From Acidicapsa ligni (lineage in GTDB: Bacteria; Acidobacteriota; Terriglobia; Terriglobales; Acidobacteriaceae): a stretch of DNA of 64,000 nt. The stretch spans positions 186,001 through 250,000 of the forward strand of contig NZ_JAGSYG010000004.1 of assembly GCF_025685655.1 (NCBI RefSeq), written 5' to 3'. Positions 53,556-62,494 of this stretch are shown one piece after another. The stretch's first letter is position 1. Each line of letters opens with the position of its first letter. The notes under the pieces were generated by a model. It searched no databases. It worked only from the letters and a program-made list of their open reading frames with translations, and was not told the origin of the DNA. The translations under genes were made by a program, and so were the position numbers.

Positions 53556-55751
53556 TCAGTCGATGGTCTCCGCCGTATAGATGGCCGTAGGCGTATTCGC
53601 CTGAGCACGAATGACCGGCCAATAGAACGGCGTTCCACGCCAACCTTTCGCCTCCGAGCCCTCCTGGCGAAGCAAAAACAGGATCGGATGATTGATCGCA
53701 TATTGTTTCGCCAGCTTGCCTTCGGTTCGTTCCGAGTCTGGCGTCTCAATATAGGTGGCGTGAGAACCGGCGCTCGCGAGGCGCGCTGAATCGCGCCCAT
53801 CAGCCGCCCAAATCAAGACATGGCCCCGTTCGGCGGGAACCGGGTGTTGGTGGCAGAGATGAGCGAGAGCTGCGACAGCTCCCTCCCAATCAAAATCCGG
53901 AGCATCGTCTTCTGGGAACTCCATTGTCGGCGCAATCGCTCGAATCAGATCAATCGCCTCGCTGACTGGAATGAGTTTGGGGGCGGCTGCATTGAATCCA
54001 CACAGTGCAGTCACTCGCTCGTCTAGTGCCTTGACCGCTTGGCCAATGCCATTTGCGCCGGTCCGGTATCCCGTCTGGAAGCCAATAGGCAGGATGCGCT
54101 TATAGGGCCGTAGTGTCTGTGTCGTGGCCACCAGAATCTTGTTCGGGCTGCAAGGCACGACAGTACCATCCGCAGCCTTGCGAATGAACTGAACAGCGTG
54201 GTCGCCACCTGATTCAATAGCTGCCCTTAACGAAGAGTCAAACTCCTCCATTTGGCTCATAGCATATCGAATGACGTTCGACGTGTAGAAACGCGTGACC
54301 GCTAAGTCCATGCGACGGTAGCCATACATACGCGAATGCTGCAAGACGGTGTCTTGCTGGTATTTGTTTGGACGGCGGCCATAGTAGAACCCAATCAGAC
54401 CGGCAAGCGTGACTCCACGGTCGAGCACCTGACCACCGATAAAGATGTTCAGAGGGCTTCTTAGCTTCAGCTGTCCTGAGCTATCGAGCAACGCGGCCAC
54501 ATCGTCATCAGAGTTCACCTTCGCTACGGTGATGTGCTCGTCTTCAAGAGCCTCCGAGACTGCAGCAATCACGGTATCCACTTCAGGTATTGGCTCCAAT
54601 GCGAGTGCTAACGACCTTGCGAAGTCCCCATGTGCCTCCGTAACAAGGCTGATGAATTCGTCGTGGTTGGACTCAGCCGCCTCCTGCAGCTTCTTGATGA
54701 TCGCTTTCGTCAGTTTCTCTTGCCACGAATGGGCTTCCTTTCCGGCCTCGGAATGTAGAAGAAAAGAAAACCGAAGCTTTTTGCTCTTTTCGCCAGCGTT
54801 TGTTCGGTTGATTCGCTGTATGCATCCGCCGACGATGAAATTGATGATCGCGGCACGGAAACCCTTGATGGCGGGGGACGCGAGAACCTGATCGATTTTT
54901 AGAGACCGGGCGTCGGGCTTTTTCAGTCGTTCAAACTCTCTGTGATCGACCGTGTGATGGATGAGGCTTTCGAGGGTGTCAGCTTGGCTCTTGGCCGACT
55001 CGCCAAAGTAGGTTTCACCGCCGACATACTCGGCCGGTACCGGAACCAACTTCGTGAAAGCCGGACGTGTCGGTTTGAACGTGAGGACGTTGGCAACCTC
55101 AATCTCATTCGGCTGCAGGTAGAGCGAATAGGGTGTCGCCGTCACTTGCAGGAATGAAGAGCTTTGAATGACGGAACGAAGATCATTGATCTTGCTGGCA
55201 ATCTTGTTCGCCTCAATGAGTCCTGCCTTCTTCGTGTAACCGATAGATGCGTTATCGGCCTCATCATCAATGATGAGCGTGCGCTTTTCGGCCATCAGCT
55301 TGTTCTTCTTGAAAAGATCAATGAGCCGACGCAAGTTGTCGTCTTGTTTCTTGGCGACGAAGATGAGCTTGGAATCAAGCTCGAAGACGCCGAAGGAATC
55401 TGGCGCGTGCATGATGTCGTAGATGTCCAATTCACCATCATCCACGAACATTTTGAATTCGCTATTCAAACGTTTCGCAGTCTGTTCGATAAGAGCCTTG
55501 GAGTTCTTGCTGAGAACGATTGCGATGTCGAAGCCGTTATCGAAGGCGAGCGCCAAAATGCTAATGAACGTTCGAGTCTTTCCGCTCTGAACCTTACCCA
55601 GCAGCATTCCCGGGTGATCTGAGCTGGTTGCTTTTTGCATGAGCTCTGCTACCGTCTCTTCGGCGCAATGAAACGTCTCGGAGCTGAAGCCAGGGTTGGC
55701 AATCTTATAGCTCGGGAAGAAAGAACCTGTCAGTTTGATACCGCTCGTCAT
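53556..55751 (-). CDS. Z1 domain ATPase, probable defence protein
   Basis: A 731-residue protein with a GKVQSGKT P-loop (52-59), LIIDDEADNASIG (159-171) and the Z1 block NIFIGGQVLDRGVTLAGLIG, then RRPNKYQQDTVLQHSRMYGY. Z1 proteins are helicase-like ATPases found beside restriction and PD-(D/E)XK genes. Here the gene follows directly on the Res-Mod pair (103 bases), on the same strand. Whether it works with that pair or on its own cannot be told; no separate nuclease partner follows. Confidence 0.85.
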   Translation of the reverse strand: MTSGIKLTGSFFPSYKIANPGFSSETFHCAEETVAELMQKATSSDHPGMLLGKVQSGKTRTFISILALAFDNGFDIAIVLSKNSKALIEQTAKRLNSEFKMFVDDGELDIYDIMHAPDSFGVFELDSKLIFVAKKQDDNLRRLIDLFKKNKLMAEKRTLIIDDEADNASIGYTKKAGLIEANKIASKINDLRSVIQSSSFLQVTATPYSLYLQPNEIEVANVLTFKPTRPAFTKLVPVPAEYVGGETYFGESAKSQADTLESLIHHTVDHREFERLKKPDARSLKIDQVLASPAIKGFRAAIINFIVGGCIQRINRTNAGEKSKKLRFSFLLHSEAGKEAHSWQEKLTKAIIKKLQEAAESNHDEFISLVTEAHGDFARSLALALEPIPEVDTVIAAVSEALEDEHITVAKVNSDDDVAALLDSSGQLKLRSPLNIFIGGQVLDRGVTLAGLIGFYYGRRPNKYQQDTVLQHSRMYGYRRMDLAVTRFYTSNVIRYAMSQMEEFDSSLRAAIESGGDHAVQFIRKAADGTVVPCSPNKILVATTQTLRPYKRILPIGFQTGYRTGANGIGQAVKALDERVTALCGFNAAAPKLIPVSEAIDLIRAIAPTMEFPEDDAPDFDWEGAVAALAHLCHQHPVPAERGHVLIWAADGRDSARLASAGSHATYIETPDSERTEGKLAKQYAINHPILFLLRQEGSEAKGWRGTPFYWPVIRAQANTPTAIYTAETID

Positions 55752-55880
55752 GCTTATACGTACTCCGCATCAGGAAAGAGATTGTCAGCGTCAACAATTA
55801 CGTAAGGTTCGGAAGAGTCGAGTATATCTTCGGCTTGCGGTAATCGCGTTTCCCTTGATGACTTTCTGACAGTAAAGGTC

Positions 55881-57116
55881 CTAATCCTGCCCTTTCAGGG
55901 AGGAATCAACTCCCACTTGCCAATGAGCCAACATTTGATTACCAACCTCTTCAAAGTCATGGTGGGTCTTGATGTACTGCCTCATGGCAGATGCGACCTC
56001 AGACATCGCATCCGAAATGCATTCAAGAATCGTTTTGACCCTGGCGGGCGATGCGCCCATGCGAGTCTCGCCCAGTCGTTGCAGGTCTTTGGCGCTGGCC
56101 CAACGTGTCGAGCCATTCAACGTAAGCGCCATGCTGTCCTTCGGGAGATAAACGGACGTGGTCACCAAGTCATAGACGGGAGCAAGTCGTGCCGCGCCCT
56201 GAACCTCGTCATAGACGATGCCGAAGTTTTTCAGATGCGCATCTCCATTCCGCAAGGCACAGTTTAGCGCGATGAGCGTGAAGAGACGCTCCGTATCCTC
56301 GACGAGATGCAGTGAGTTCGCAAACTGCGTGAAGCGCTTCATGATGGACGTTTCGTAGCTGCCGCGATACTTCTCATCGGTACGCCTGGCATTAAGTACG
56401 CAGAAATCTTCAAAGCCTCGATACGTGCCATCAGAACGCAGATCAAACCGATCGATCACGAGCGCGAGGGCATCTTCAGATAGACGGTAGGTGGGAACTT
56501 CAAGCCCGCACGCTTTGGCAACTTCGAGACAAAAGTATTCGTTGGCCGCAAGCTGCGGATATTCATTTTGTTCCCAAAACTTCACGATGTGCGTCGCCCC
56601 CAAATAGCTCGCGGAGACACGATGGCCTGAGCCAGCCAATGCGGAGGATGCTGCTTCATCCCTCACAAGAATCTTGGGCTGCACACCACTGATGCCGGAA
56701 AAGGTAGCGAACTTCTCGATGAGATAGCGGAAGAGATCGCCACCCCGCCGGTGCTCAAGAATTTCATCGACCGATTGGAATGGAACATCCTCCTGAAGCT
56801 GCTCACGTTGTCCGGTGTATCGAATGCGCCCGACTTGCGAACGCCCCACAACTCCTAAGAGGTCAAATTCGTCGAAGCTTCCCGTGGCCTTGGCGAAGGC
56901 TAAACGCAGGCGTTCTCGAAGTACGCCTTCGGGCAGATTCATTTCGAAGATTGGAGGTAATCCGAAACGGATGTCCCATGAGGGGAGGCGAACCGGCATC
57001 GTCACAGAGACCGCACGCGTAGAAGGGGCCTCTGGAGTATAGGCAAAGCTGCTTCCCCTGTCTCCTGAACGATCAAGCATCCCCGCTTCTTGCGAATCGG
57101 TCCAAACTTTAATCAT
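55881..57116 (-). CDS. hipA: HipA serine/threonine kinase toxin
   Basis: A protein of 411 residues from ATG 57116, which overlaps the hipB stop by eight bases (ATGATTAA). Features of HipA are ISGVQPK (142-148), catalytic Asp292 in NGDAHLKNFG and metal-binding Asp316 in PVYDLVTT, with a full-length kinase core. HipA phosphorylates glutamyl-tRNA synthetase in E. coli and stops translation, unless bound by HipB. The start at 57128 given by the open frame is less fitting. All key residues are present, so it should be active. Confidence 0.93.
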   Translation of the reverse strand: MIKVWTDSQEAGMLDRSGDRGSSFAYTPEAPSTRAVSVTMPVRLPSWDIRFGLPPIFEMNLPEGVLRERLRLAFAKATGSFDEFDLLGVVGRSQVGRIRYTGQREQLQEDVPFQSVDEILEHRRGGDLFRYLIEKFATFSGISGVQPKILVRDEAASSALAGSGHRVSASYLGATHIVKFWEQNEYPQLAANEYFCLEVAKACGLEVPTYRLSEDALALVIDRFDLRSDGTYRGFEDFCVLNARRTDEKYRGSYETSIMKRFTQFANSLHLVEDTERLFTLIALNCALRNGDAHLKNFGIVYDEVQGAARLAPVYDLVTTSVYLPKDSMALTLNGSTRWASAKDLQRLGETRMGASPARVKTILECISDAMSEVASAMRQYIKTHHDFEEVGNQMLAHWQVGVDSSLKGQD

Positions 57117-57366
57117 GGCTTCTCTCACTCATCAGCTCTTCTAGAGTCGGCCTACGGGAGGTAGCCTCCTGAACCCTCAGTTCCAAGCCCAACGCGGAAA
57201 GAATGTTGTTGATTTTGGTGTATCCCAACTCTCCCATGCGGCCATTTTCTAGAGCATCTAAGGTGGAACGACCGACATGTGACTTCTTGGCAAGCGCGGT
57301 TTGGCTCAAACCGAGACCTTTACGCTTTTGAGCAATCTGCTCGGCGAGGATAGATAGGGACAACAT
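57109..57366 (-). CDS. hipB: HipB antitoxin, Xre-type HTH
   Basis: An 85-residue HTH protein (KGLGLSQTALAKKSHVGRS, TLDALENGRMGELGYTKINN), of the length of HipB. It neutralises HipA and represses its own operon. Its ATG sits directly after an inverted repeat, so the operator overlaps the ribosome site, and the downstream hipA overlaps its stop. The pair is the last gene unit before the integrase. Confidence 0.9.
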   Translation of the reverse strand: MLSLSILAEQIAQKRKGLGLSQTALAKKSHVGRSTLDALENGRMGELGYTKINNILSALGLELRVQEATSRRPTLEELMSERSHD

Positions 57367-57367
57367 T

Positions 57368-57389
57368 ATTGCCTAATATACCAGGCAAT
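57368..57389 (-). promoter_or_regulatory. HipB operator candidate
   Basis: ATTGCCT (57368-57374) and AGGCAAT (57383-57389) with an 8-base A/T-rich spacer, one base upstream of the hipB ATG. The 8-base spacing equals that of the E. coli hipB operators (TATCC-N8-GGATA). Confidence 0.7.
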
Positions 57390-57448
57390 TAAACTCACAT
57401 CAAGTGTTTTGGCTAGTATACAAGGTCTTGGTAGAGCCAGACATCTGA

Positions 57449-57541
57449 GCACACGCTCGTGTGCAGAGACGGCACCGGATCAAAACGGGCCGAAGCGGCC
57501 CTGATCCGGTGCCAAAGCAAACCCGGATGCTTCCATCCGGG
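57449..57541. terminator. Three consecutive hairpins between integrase and hipBA
   Basis: GCACACG/CGTGTGC (57449-57464); GGCACCGGATCA/TGATCCGGTGCC (57471-57513) with an inner GGGCCG/CGGCCC stem; CCCGGATG/CATCCGGG (57522-57541). They lie directly after the integrase stop (57551, minus strand), so a terminator function is likely; another role in recombination cannot be excluded. Confidence 0.6.
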
Positions 57542-57550
57542 CGGAACAAC

Positions 57551-58828
57551 TTACATAGCATCGGCTAACGAATGAGTTTCGACTCTGCGCGGCTCCTTCT
57601 TCGCCAAATCCTTCTTCTGACGTGGTTTCATCACGTTGATTGCAGAGGCATCGAGTTGAGTCTTCAAATGGGCAGCATAGTATTTCTCAATCATCTCCAC
57701 ACTAGTCCGGCAGTTCTTTGCGATCTGGTAGATGTCAGCCCCTTCAAGAAGCCGCAAACAGATGTACGTGTGACGAAGGCTATAAGCAGTACGCGGTCTT
57801 CCATCGCGGTCAACCCGAAGCTTCTCTTCCTCAAGAATCGCGTTGAACAGATCGCGCGACCACTTTGGAAACAGCAACTCCATGGTTCCCGGCTGCTGCC
57901 ACCCTCCGCTCTCCAATGAATCCTTGCGGCTGCCCGCACGTCCAGGACCGCCTTCAGGACGCAGACGAGCCTTCAAGCGCTCGAACGGTCGCACAGCTCC
58001 GACCGTACTCTTGCAGAAGCCAATGCCTCTCTTACCTCGAACTTCGATCTCTAGGATTGTTTGCCCGCTACCTTCGTCATCGACGATCTTCACATCGCGG
58101 AACTGGAGACGCATCGCTTCATCCGGGCGTAGCCCTGTATTTGCGGAGAACAGAACATAGTCGTGAAGCTGTTCCGCTTCCCAGCGAAAGCGCGGCTGCT
58201 TCGGGTGCTGTGCCCGCTTGCGAGTCGCTTCGTATAGCTGCTTGTACTCCTCCGGCGAGAACCATCCCCTATGAGAAACCTTGGCCGACGCCCGATAGGG
58301 CGCGGACATATCCGGGAGATGTTCAATCCATCCGTGACGCAACGCCGTCTTGAAGATCTGGCGCAACGTAACGATCTCCTGGTGCATGGTGTTATGCGCG
58401 GGCGGCTTGCCGCGTAACGCCTTCGACTCCTCAAGGCGATGGATGCGGTACTCGTTGATTGTGCCCGCCGTGATCTCAGGGAGAACCATGCTGCCAAAGA
58501 AGGGAACGAGATGGCCATTCGTACGCGCGTGCTGGCCGCGCGCGTAGGTTGCGTTCCTTTGTCCCTGCGTCATGATGTCAAACTCACGCAGATACAACTT
58601 GGCCGCGTCACGGAATGGTTTGCCGCTCACTAACTCGCCGTCGCGGAGCTTGCCTCGCAACTGCAAGTACCAATCTTCAGCGAACTCCTTCGCTTTCGAG
58701 AGGCTGTCTTCCTTGGTTGTAGTGCGCCGGTTCTTACCGGCCAGGTAGGTCGCGCACTGCCAGCTAGAACTGTTCGGACGTTTGTAGACGTGAACCTTGC
58801 CACCGAGGATGGTGTGATGTTCGGACAT
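57551..58828 (-). CDS. int: Tyrosine recombinase (integrase)
   Basis: A 425-residue tyrosine recombinase. Catalytic-domain features are TGLRPDEAMRLQFRD (Arg234), RGKRG (Lys267 region), YSLRHTYICLRLLEG (Arg352) and nucleophile Tyr384 in EKYYAAHL. The first His of the HxxR box is replaced by Tyr349 (YSLR), which is tolerated in some relatives. An SAM-like core-binding region occupies residues about 75-180. It sits at the right end of the mobilizable element, 131 bases from the candidate attachment core, and is the only complete integrase in the window. Confidence 0.93.
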   Translation of the reverse strand: MSEHHTILGGKVHVYKRPNSSSWQCATYLAGKNRRTTTKEDSLSKAKEFAEDWYLQLRGKLRDGELVSGKPFRDAAKLYLREFDIMTQGQRNATYARGQHARTNGHLVPFFGSMVLPEITAGTINEYRIHRLEESKALRGKPPAHNTMHQEIVTLRQIFKTALRHGWIEHLPDMSAPYRASAKVSHRGWFSPEEYKQLYEATRKRAQHPKQPRFRWEAEQLHDYVLFSANTGLRPDEAMRLQFRDVKIVDDEGSGQTILEIEVRGKRGIGFCKSTVGAVRPFERLKARLRPEGGPGRAGSRKDSLESGGWQQPGTMELLFPKWSRDLFNAILEEEKLRVDRDGRPRTAYSLRHTYICLRLLEGADIYQIAKNCRTSVEMIEKYYAAHLKTQLDASAINVMKPRQKKDLAKKEPRRVETHSLADAM

Positions 58829-59338
58829 GCACGAGCACCTCCTGACATCAAAATACTACAAAAGTGTGGAAGAGTTGTGCAACAGAAGGCGACCTGCTCG
58901 ATTCGCTATAAGTTGTTTATTTTGAATGATTTGGATAACTACTGAACGCTGTCTTGGACGATTTTGAGTTCTTGCCGGACAGTGCATGTCTATGAAAATA
59001 AAGGAAATTTTAGCGCAATCAAGCGTAGCCCTAAGTAGTTGAGTGACCGTAGTTTAGGGCAATTTTTCAAAGCCAGCCCAAGCTGATGTGTGTACCTCTG
59101 CTGTACCTCTATACATCTCAGAATTGGCAGTAATTTCTGCTCCAAATGCAGGGAGTGGTCTATGGCGATTATGCCGTAGCTACTCGAAGCAAAAGCTGCT
59201 CAATCAGCACCATGCCAGCTAATTGTCTTGTTATCAATGAACGATTTAAACTACTGTACACTGCTCTTTCTGGGATGAAACTGTCTATTCGGCTGTGGGA
59301 GACTAAAGCATTGCCTTTTCAGCAGCTCGGAGCAACCG
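58829..59338. other. Gap with candidate attachment core at 58960-58969
   Basis: No gene is supported in these 510 bases. GATTTTGAGT at 58960-58969 equals the anticodon-loop word found in the tRNA remnant (25378-25387) and in the intact tRNA-Leu (33354-33363). With the remnant, the match extends to 13 of 14 positions (GATTTTGAGTYCTT). This is the expected place for the integrase-proximal att site. Confidence 0.5.
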
Positions 59339-60451
59339 ATGACGGAAGAATTTCTGAAGCCAAAATTGATCGGCGAACGTTTCAGCGGCCACGCGGTTCC
59401 GCTTGAACTGCTGAAAGATTTTGCTGCGCTTCAGGAAATGCTTGTCGAAGTTGCGAAGTGGAAATATCTCCAAGAGCATCCCAACCGGGAGCGGGTCCAA
59501 CGCAATTTCGCCAAGGATATAGAGCTTCAACTCGCGGGAGTTGAGGAAGGAAGTGCAATCCTGGCAATTGTGCTTTCGTTCCCTTTGCTGGTTCCACCTG
59601 AAAATGCAAAGTATTTTCAGCAGGCCAAGGCAGAAATTGTAGAGTCCATTGCACAATCGGCAGAAGGCCATATCCCGCAGTTGCCGCCAGATTACCTTAT
59701 ATACTTCGACCGTTTTGGCCGCGGCCTGCGAAGCGGGGAGTCTATCGAATTCCCGCGCCAGCAGGGAGCTGTGACATTCAACACGGATGTCAGGAAGCAG
59801 TTGATCCGAGCGGCGAAGGTAGAAACCTGGACGGAAGAAGCTGCTCTCCGGGCCAAAATCTATGAAGTCAATCTGGCACAAGATAGTTTTGAGTTCGAAC
59901 TGAGCGATGGCTCCAGAGCCAAAGCGCCTATGGACGACAAGTACCGGGATACCGTTCTGGAAGCTTTGAAGGCGTACCACAGCGAAGCCTTCTTTTTAAT
60001 TCAAGGCGTCGTCCAAAGAGACCATCTGGACAAGGTCAAAGGGTTTGAGTCGATCGAGCATGTTACTGCGCTCGATCCCCTGGATACAACTTTGCGGCTC
60101 GAACAAATTGCCCAACTCAAGGATGGCTGGCTGGACGGCAAAGGCGTCGCCCCCACCAAAGGCAAATTGAACTGGCTGGGAGCTGCTTTTGACGCCGGTT
60201 TCAGCCCAGACCTTCCACTACCTTATCTTTATCCAACCGTCGAAGGCGGTATTCAAGCCGAATGGTCCCTGCACGATTGGTCAGTGACACTTGAAATCAA
60301 TCTGGAGACGCAGATAGGCGAATATCAGACCTTAAATCTCAAGGATCAGACCAGCACAGACTTGCAATTCCATTTCGGCGAACCCGGCGGTTGGGAACAA
60401 CTTAATCAGGCGCTGAAACAGATTGACGCTCAAACGGTGGAGGCAAGTTAA
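59339..60451 (+). CDS. Hypothetical protein, first of a conserved two-gene unit
   Basis: A 370-residue protein (MTEEFLKPKLIGERFSGHAV ... ELLKDFAALQEMLVEVAKWK). It is soluble, acidic and without a known motif; the middle (KYRDTVLEALKAYHSEAFFL, QGVVQRDHLDKVKGFESIEH) is rather well ordered. The next gene begins three bases after its stop. I recognise the arrangement as one met in unrelated bacteria near mobile regions, but not a function. Confidence 0.6.
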   Translation: MTEEFLKPKLIGERFSGHAVPLELLKDFAALQEMLVEVAKWKYLQEHPNRERVQRNFAKDIELQLAGVEEGSAILAIVLSFPLLVPPENAKYFQQAKAEIVESIAQSAEGHIPQLPPDYLIYFDRFGRGLRSGESIEFPRQQGAVTFNTDVRKQLIRAAKVETWTEEAALRAKIYEVNLAQDSFEFELSDGSRAKAPMDDKYRDTVLEALKAYHSEAFFLIQGVVQRDHLDKVKGFESIEHVTALDPLDTTLRLEQIAQLKDGWLDGKGVAPTKGKLNWLGAAFDAGFSPDLPLPYLYPTVEGGIQAEWSLHDWSVTLEINLETQIGEYQTLNLKDQTSTDLQFHFGEPGGWEQLNQALKQIDAQTVEAS

Positions 60452-60453
60452 GA

Positions 60454-60831
60454 GTGACGCCTGAGACGCTTTTGTATCGCCAGATACATCCCAGCTTTGT
60501 CCAAAATGACCGCCCTACTTCGCAGGCATTCCGTCCGACTCCCAAGGATGAAAACAAGCTGTCTGCATACGATGGGGATAAGATACAGTCGCAGGCGTCA
60601 TGGGAACACTACACTAGCAAACTGGGGCTTGCATCGTTAGGCGTTATGGCCATTACAAACGCGGTGTGTACAGTGCAGAGCCTTATTGTCGCAGCAGACG
60701 GAACTCCGTTTCCTGAGCACTGTTCGATTGACTTCTCAGGCCTCACGAAAGAGCCCGACATCAAAAAAGCCGCCAAGAATCTCCAGGCGAGTGCCATCCA
60801 ACGTGGTTGGCAATTTCGTAGCACCCAGTAG
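60454..60831 (+). CDS. Hypothetical protein, second of a conserved two-gene unit
   Basis: A 125-residue protein from GTG 60454 (MTPETLLYRQIHPSFVQNDR, TSQAFRPTPKDENKLSAYDG, ASWEHYTSKLGLASLGVMAI). The N-terminal block (LLYRQIHPSFVQ, SQAFRPTPKD) is one I know from a widespread small uncharacterised family. It follows the larger gene at a 2-base gap, so the two are coupled. A toxin-antitoxin or defence role is possible but not shown. Confidence 0.65.
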   Translation: MTPETLLYRQIHPSFVQNDRPTSQAFRPTPKDENKLSAYDGDKIQSQASWEHYTSKLGLASLGVMAITNAVCTVQSLIVAADGTPFPEHCSIDFSGLTKEPDIKKAAKNLQASAIQRGWQFRSTQ

Positions 60832-60924
60832 CCAGTTTCCCGCTCCTTTGCCCTAAGCAGATACTTGCCGCACTTTCTGGGTTCTTCCCTCGCCTCTTTG
60901 CGATACTGACTGTAGGAACGGAAG

Positions 60925-61635
60925 ATGAACGCAGTTGAGATTGAGGCAGTTGTATCGGAACTCGCAGCCCAGCCCTTTGATGCGGCTGAGTTTCCTTTTC
61001 AGTTCCTGGCTGCCTTCTACAAGAAAGAGACCACGCTTAAGCCCTGCGTAAGGGTGACTCGAACAAGAGCGATGTCCCCGGCGCGGTGCTGCTGGTTAAC
61101 AATATCCACTTAACGCTGTGCCCAGATAGACATACACGGGAGATGCTGGAGCGCCTGAGGGCCAGTCCTAAGACGACAGCCCAACGGGCGAATATGTCTT
61201 TGCTACGGATGGTAATTTCTTTGAGTCGGAAAAGCTGACGGGGCTGCGTGAGCCGGTTGCCGATGAACTAAAGAATCTCGCCAATCGCTTCGGCTTTTTC
61301 CTGGAACTGGCGGGCATCTCGACCGTCCGGGAGATTGAAGACAATCCTATCGACGTACGGGCCACCTGGCGGCTCAACAAGCTTGAATTGCTACGGCTGA
61401 ACTCGAAGTGGGCTACCGAAGCCTGCCGCCATGACATGAACCACTTCATGGCGCGGCTTATCTTCTGCTTCTTTGCCGAGCATACGGACATCTTCAATGG
61501 TCGCGGTCTATTCACGGACACCATTGAGCAGATGAGCGAGACAAATGGCAGCAACGCGCACCAGGTCATGGAGGCGATCTTCTGCTCCATGAACATTAAG
61601 GCTGCTGACCGCGCTGCCAGTGGACTGCCGGGTCA
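60925..61635 (+). pseudogene. MmeI-type restriction-methyltransferase N-terminal remnant with two frameshifts
   Basis: Three frames in succession encode the N-terminal part of type IIL (MmeI-like) enzymes: MNAVEIEAVVSELAAQPFDA, then KGDSNKSDVPGAVLLVNNIH, then YVFATDGNFFESEKL and RHDMNHFMARLIFCFFAEHT, DIFNGRGLFTDTIEQMS. Shifts fall near 61033 and 61190, and the homology breaks off after AASGLPG near 61632, where relatives continue RWADVFPYVNGGLF. The methyltransferase domain is absent. The ribosome site (GGAACGGAAG) is still in place before ATG 60925. Confidence 0.8.
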
Positions 61636-61639
61636 ACTT

Positions 61640-62252
61640 TCGCCACTGCGCGGGCGACAGCGCCAGCACCAACCGGTGCGGCTAATGCCAAAACTGCGAG
61701 ATGCCGTTTTTTGGAAGGCGGCAGTTTGCTGTTTTGCTATTTTCGAGCAGAGCGACCATCTCCTCAAACGCACTCACGAAGCTCGGGGCCCACTCCTCCC
61801 TGACGGCGATCTCACTCGCCACTCGCCGATACTGTCATGGGACACTGGCCTATAAGGCAGTCTCCTCTAGGGGGCAACCATCCTTGTGCTTTTGGGAGAG
61901 TTGGCCTTCGCAACCTCGCATAAACATTTGGGAAGAGTCTTCGTCTCCGCCGCGAGCGAGCCAACTAAGTTGGGGAACCCGGGGTGCCCTCCCGTACGTC
62001 GGCGCAGTCCTTGGTTTGAAAATTTGGATGGAAAGAGCAGTGTTGCCTGGCTCTCGACAGCACTTTCGGAAATGCTCTCCACTAGTTGGCCTAAGGGAAG
62101 AAGTTGCGACTGGTTTCCGGCGAAGAGGTGGCTCGGGCACGCACTGTTGTTCCGCTGACTGCGAGTCTTGCGCCGGAAACGCTCTGTCCAGGGTCAAGAT
62201 AGTTATTCAGACGGTGAAGAGAACGGTTTTAAGCCGATTGGGTCTCACATCG
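61640..62252. other. Gap without supported gene, degraded sequence
   Basis: About 610 bases after the break of the MmeI remnant. Several short open frames lie on both strands but none has a ribosome site, regular composition or a recognised domain. It may be the scar of an insertion or deletion that truncated the methyltransferase gene. Confidence 0.4.
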
Positions 62253-62351
62253 TTACTGCTCTTTGCGGCTTCCCCCTGTACTGATCCAGAGAATCAGAAG
62301 CCTTAGTAACAGTGCGAGATATGCAGTTAGCAGAATGATCCAGTCGAACAT
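62253..62351 (-). CDS. Predicted 32-residue membrane protein
   Basis: A small open frame with an excellent ribosome site (AAGGAAGGAG) before ATG 62351, encoding MFDWIILLTAYLALLLRLLI followed by LWISTGGSRKEQ: one hydrophobic helix with a basic C-terminus. Size and layout resemble KdpF-like small membrane peptides, but no kdp genes follow on this strand. The ribosome site is the main evidence that it is made. Confidence 0.5.
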   Translation of the reverse strand: MFDWIILLTAYLALLLRLLILWISTGGSRKEQ

Positions 62352-62494
62352 ATTGACTCCTTCCTTCGTGAGGTGTCCCCATGTGCCCTTGGCTCCGGTA
62401 AACCATCAAGACACTTCACTTGCCTGATTTCCCAGAGGTGAATTAAGCGAACTCGTCCGGTTGGATATTGCGCTCTTAGCTGAGGTATCGGCCT

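Larger units (their letters stand above)
33400..58970. mobile_element. Putative integrative mobilizable element with defence cargo
   Basis: Genes of mobile type run from an ArdC-like protein (33651) through MobF relaxase, coupling protein and MobC-like protein to a tyrosine integrase at 57551-58828. There are no VirB/Tra mating-channel genes, so it should depend on a helper for transfer. The left limit is set at the tRNA-Leu and is uncertain: a second reading places it at the tRNA 3' remnant at 25335. The right limit is set at the 10-bp core at 58960-58969. Cargo is mostly restriction, nuclease and toxin-antitoxin genes. Confidence 0.6.

Noticed and set aside
61850..62197. 115-residue minus-strand open frame
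   Set aside because: No ribosome site or domain; rich in Pro/Arg/Gln, as expected from non-coding GC-rich DNA.
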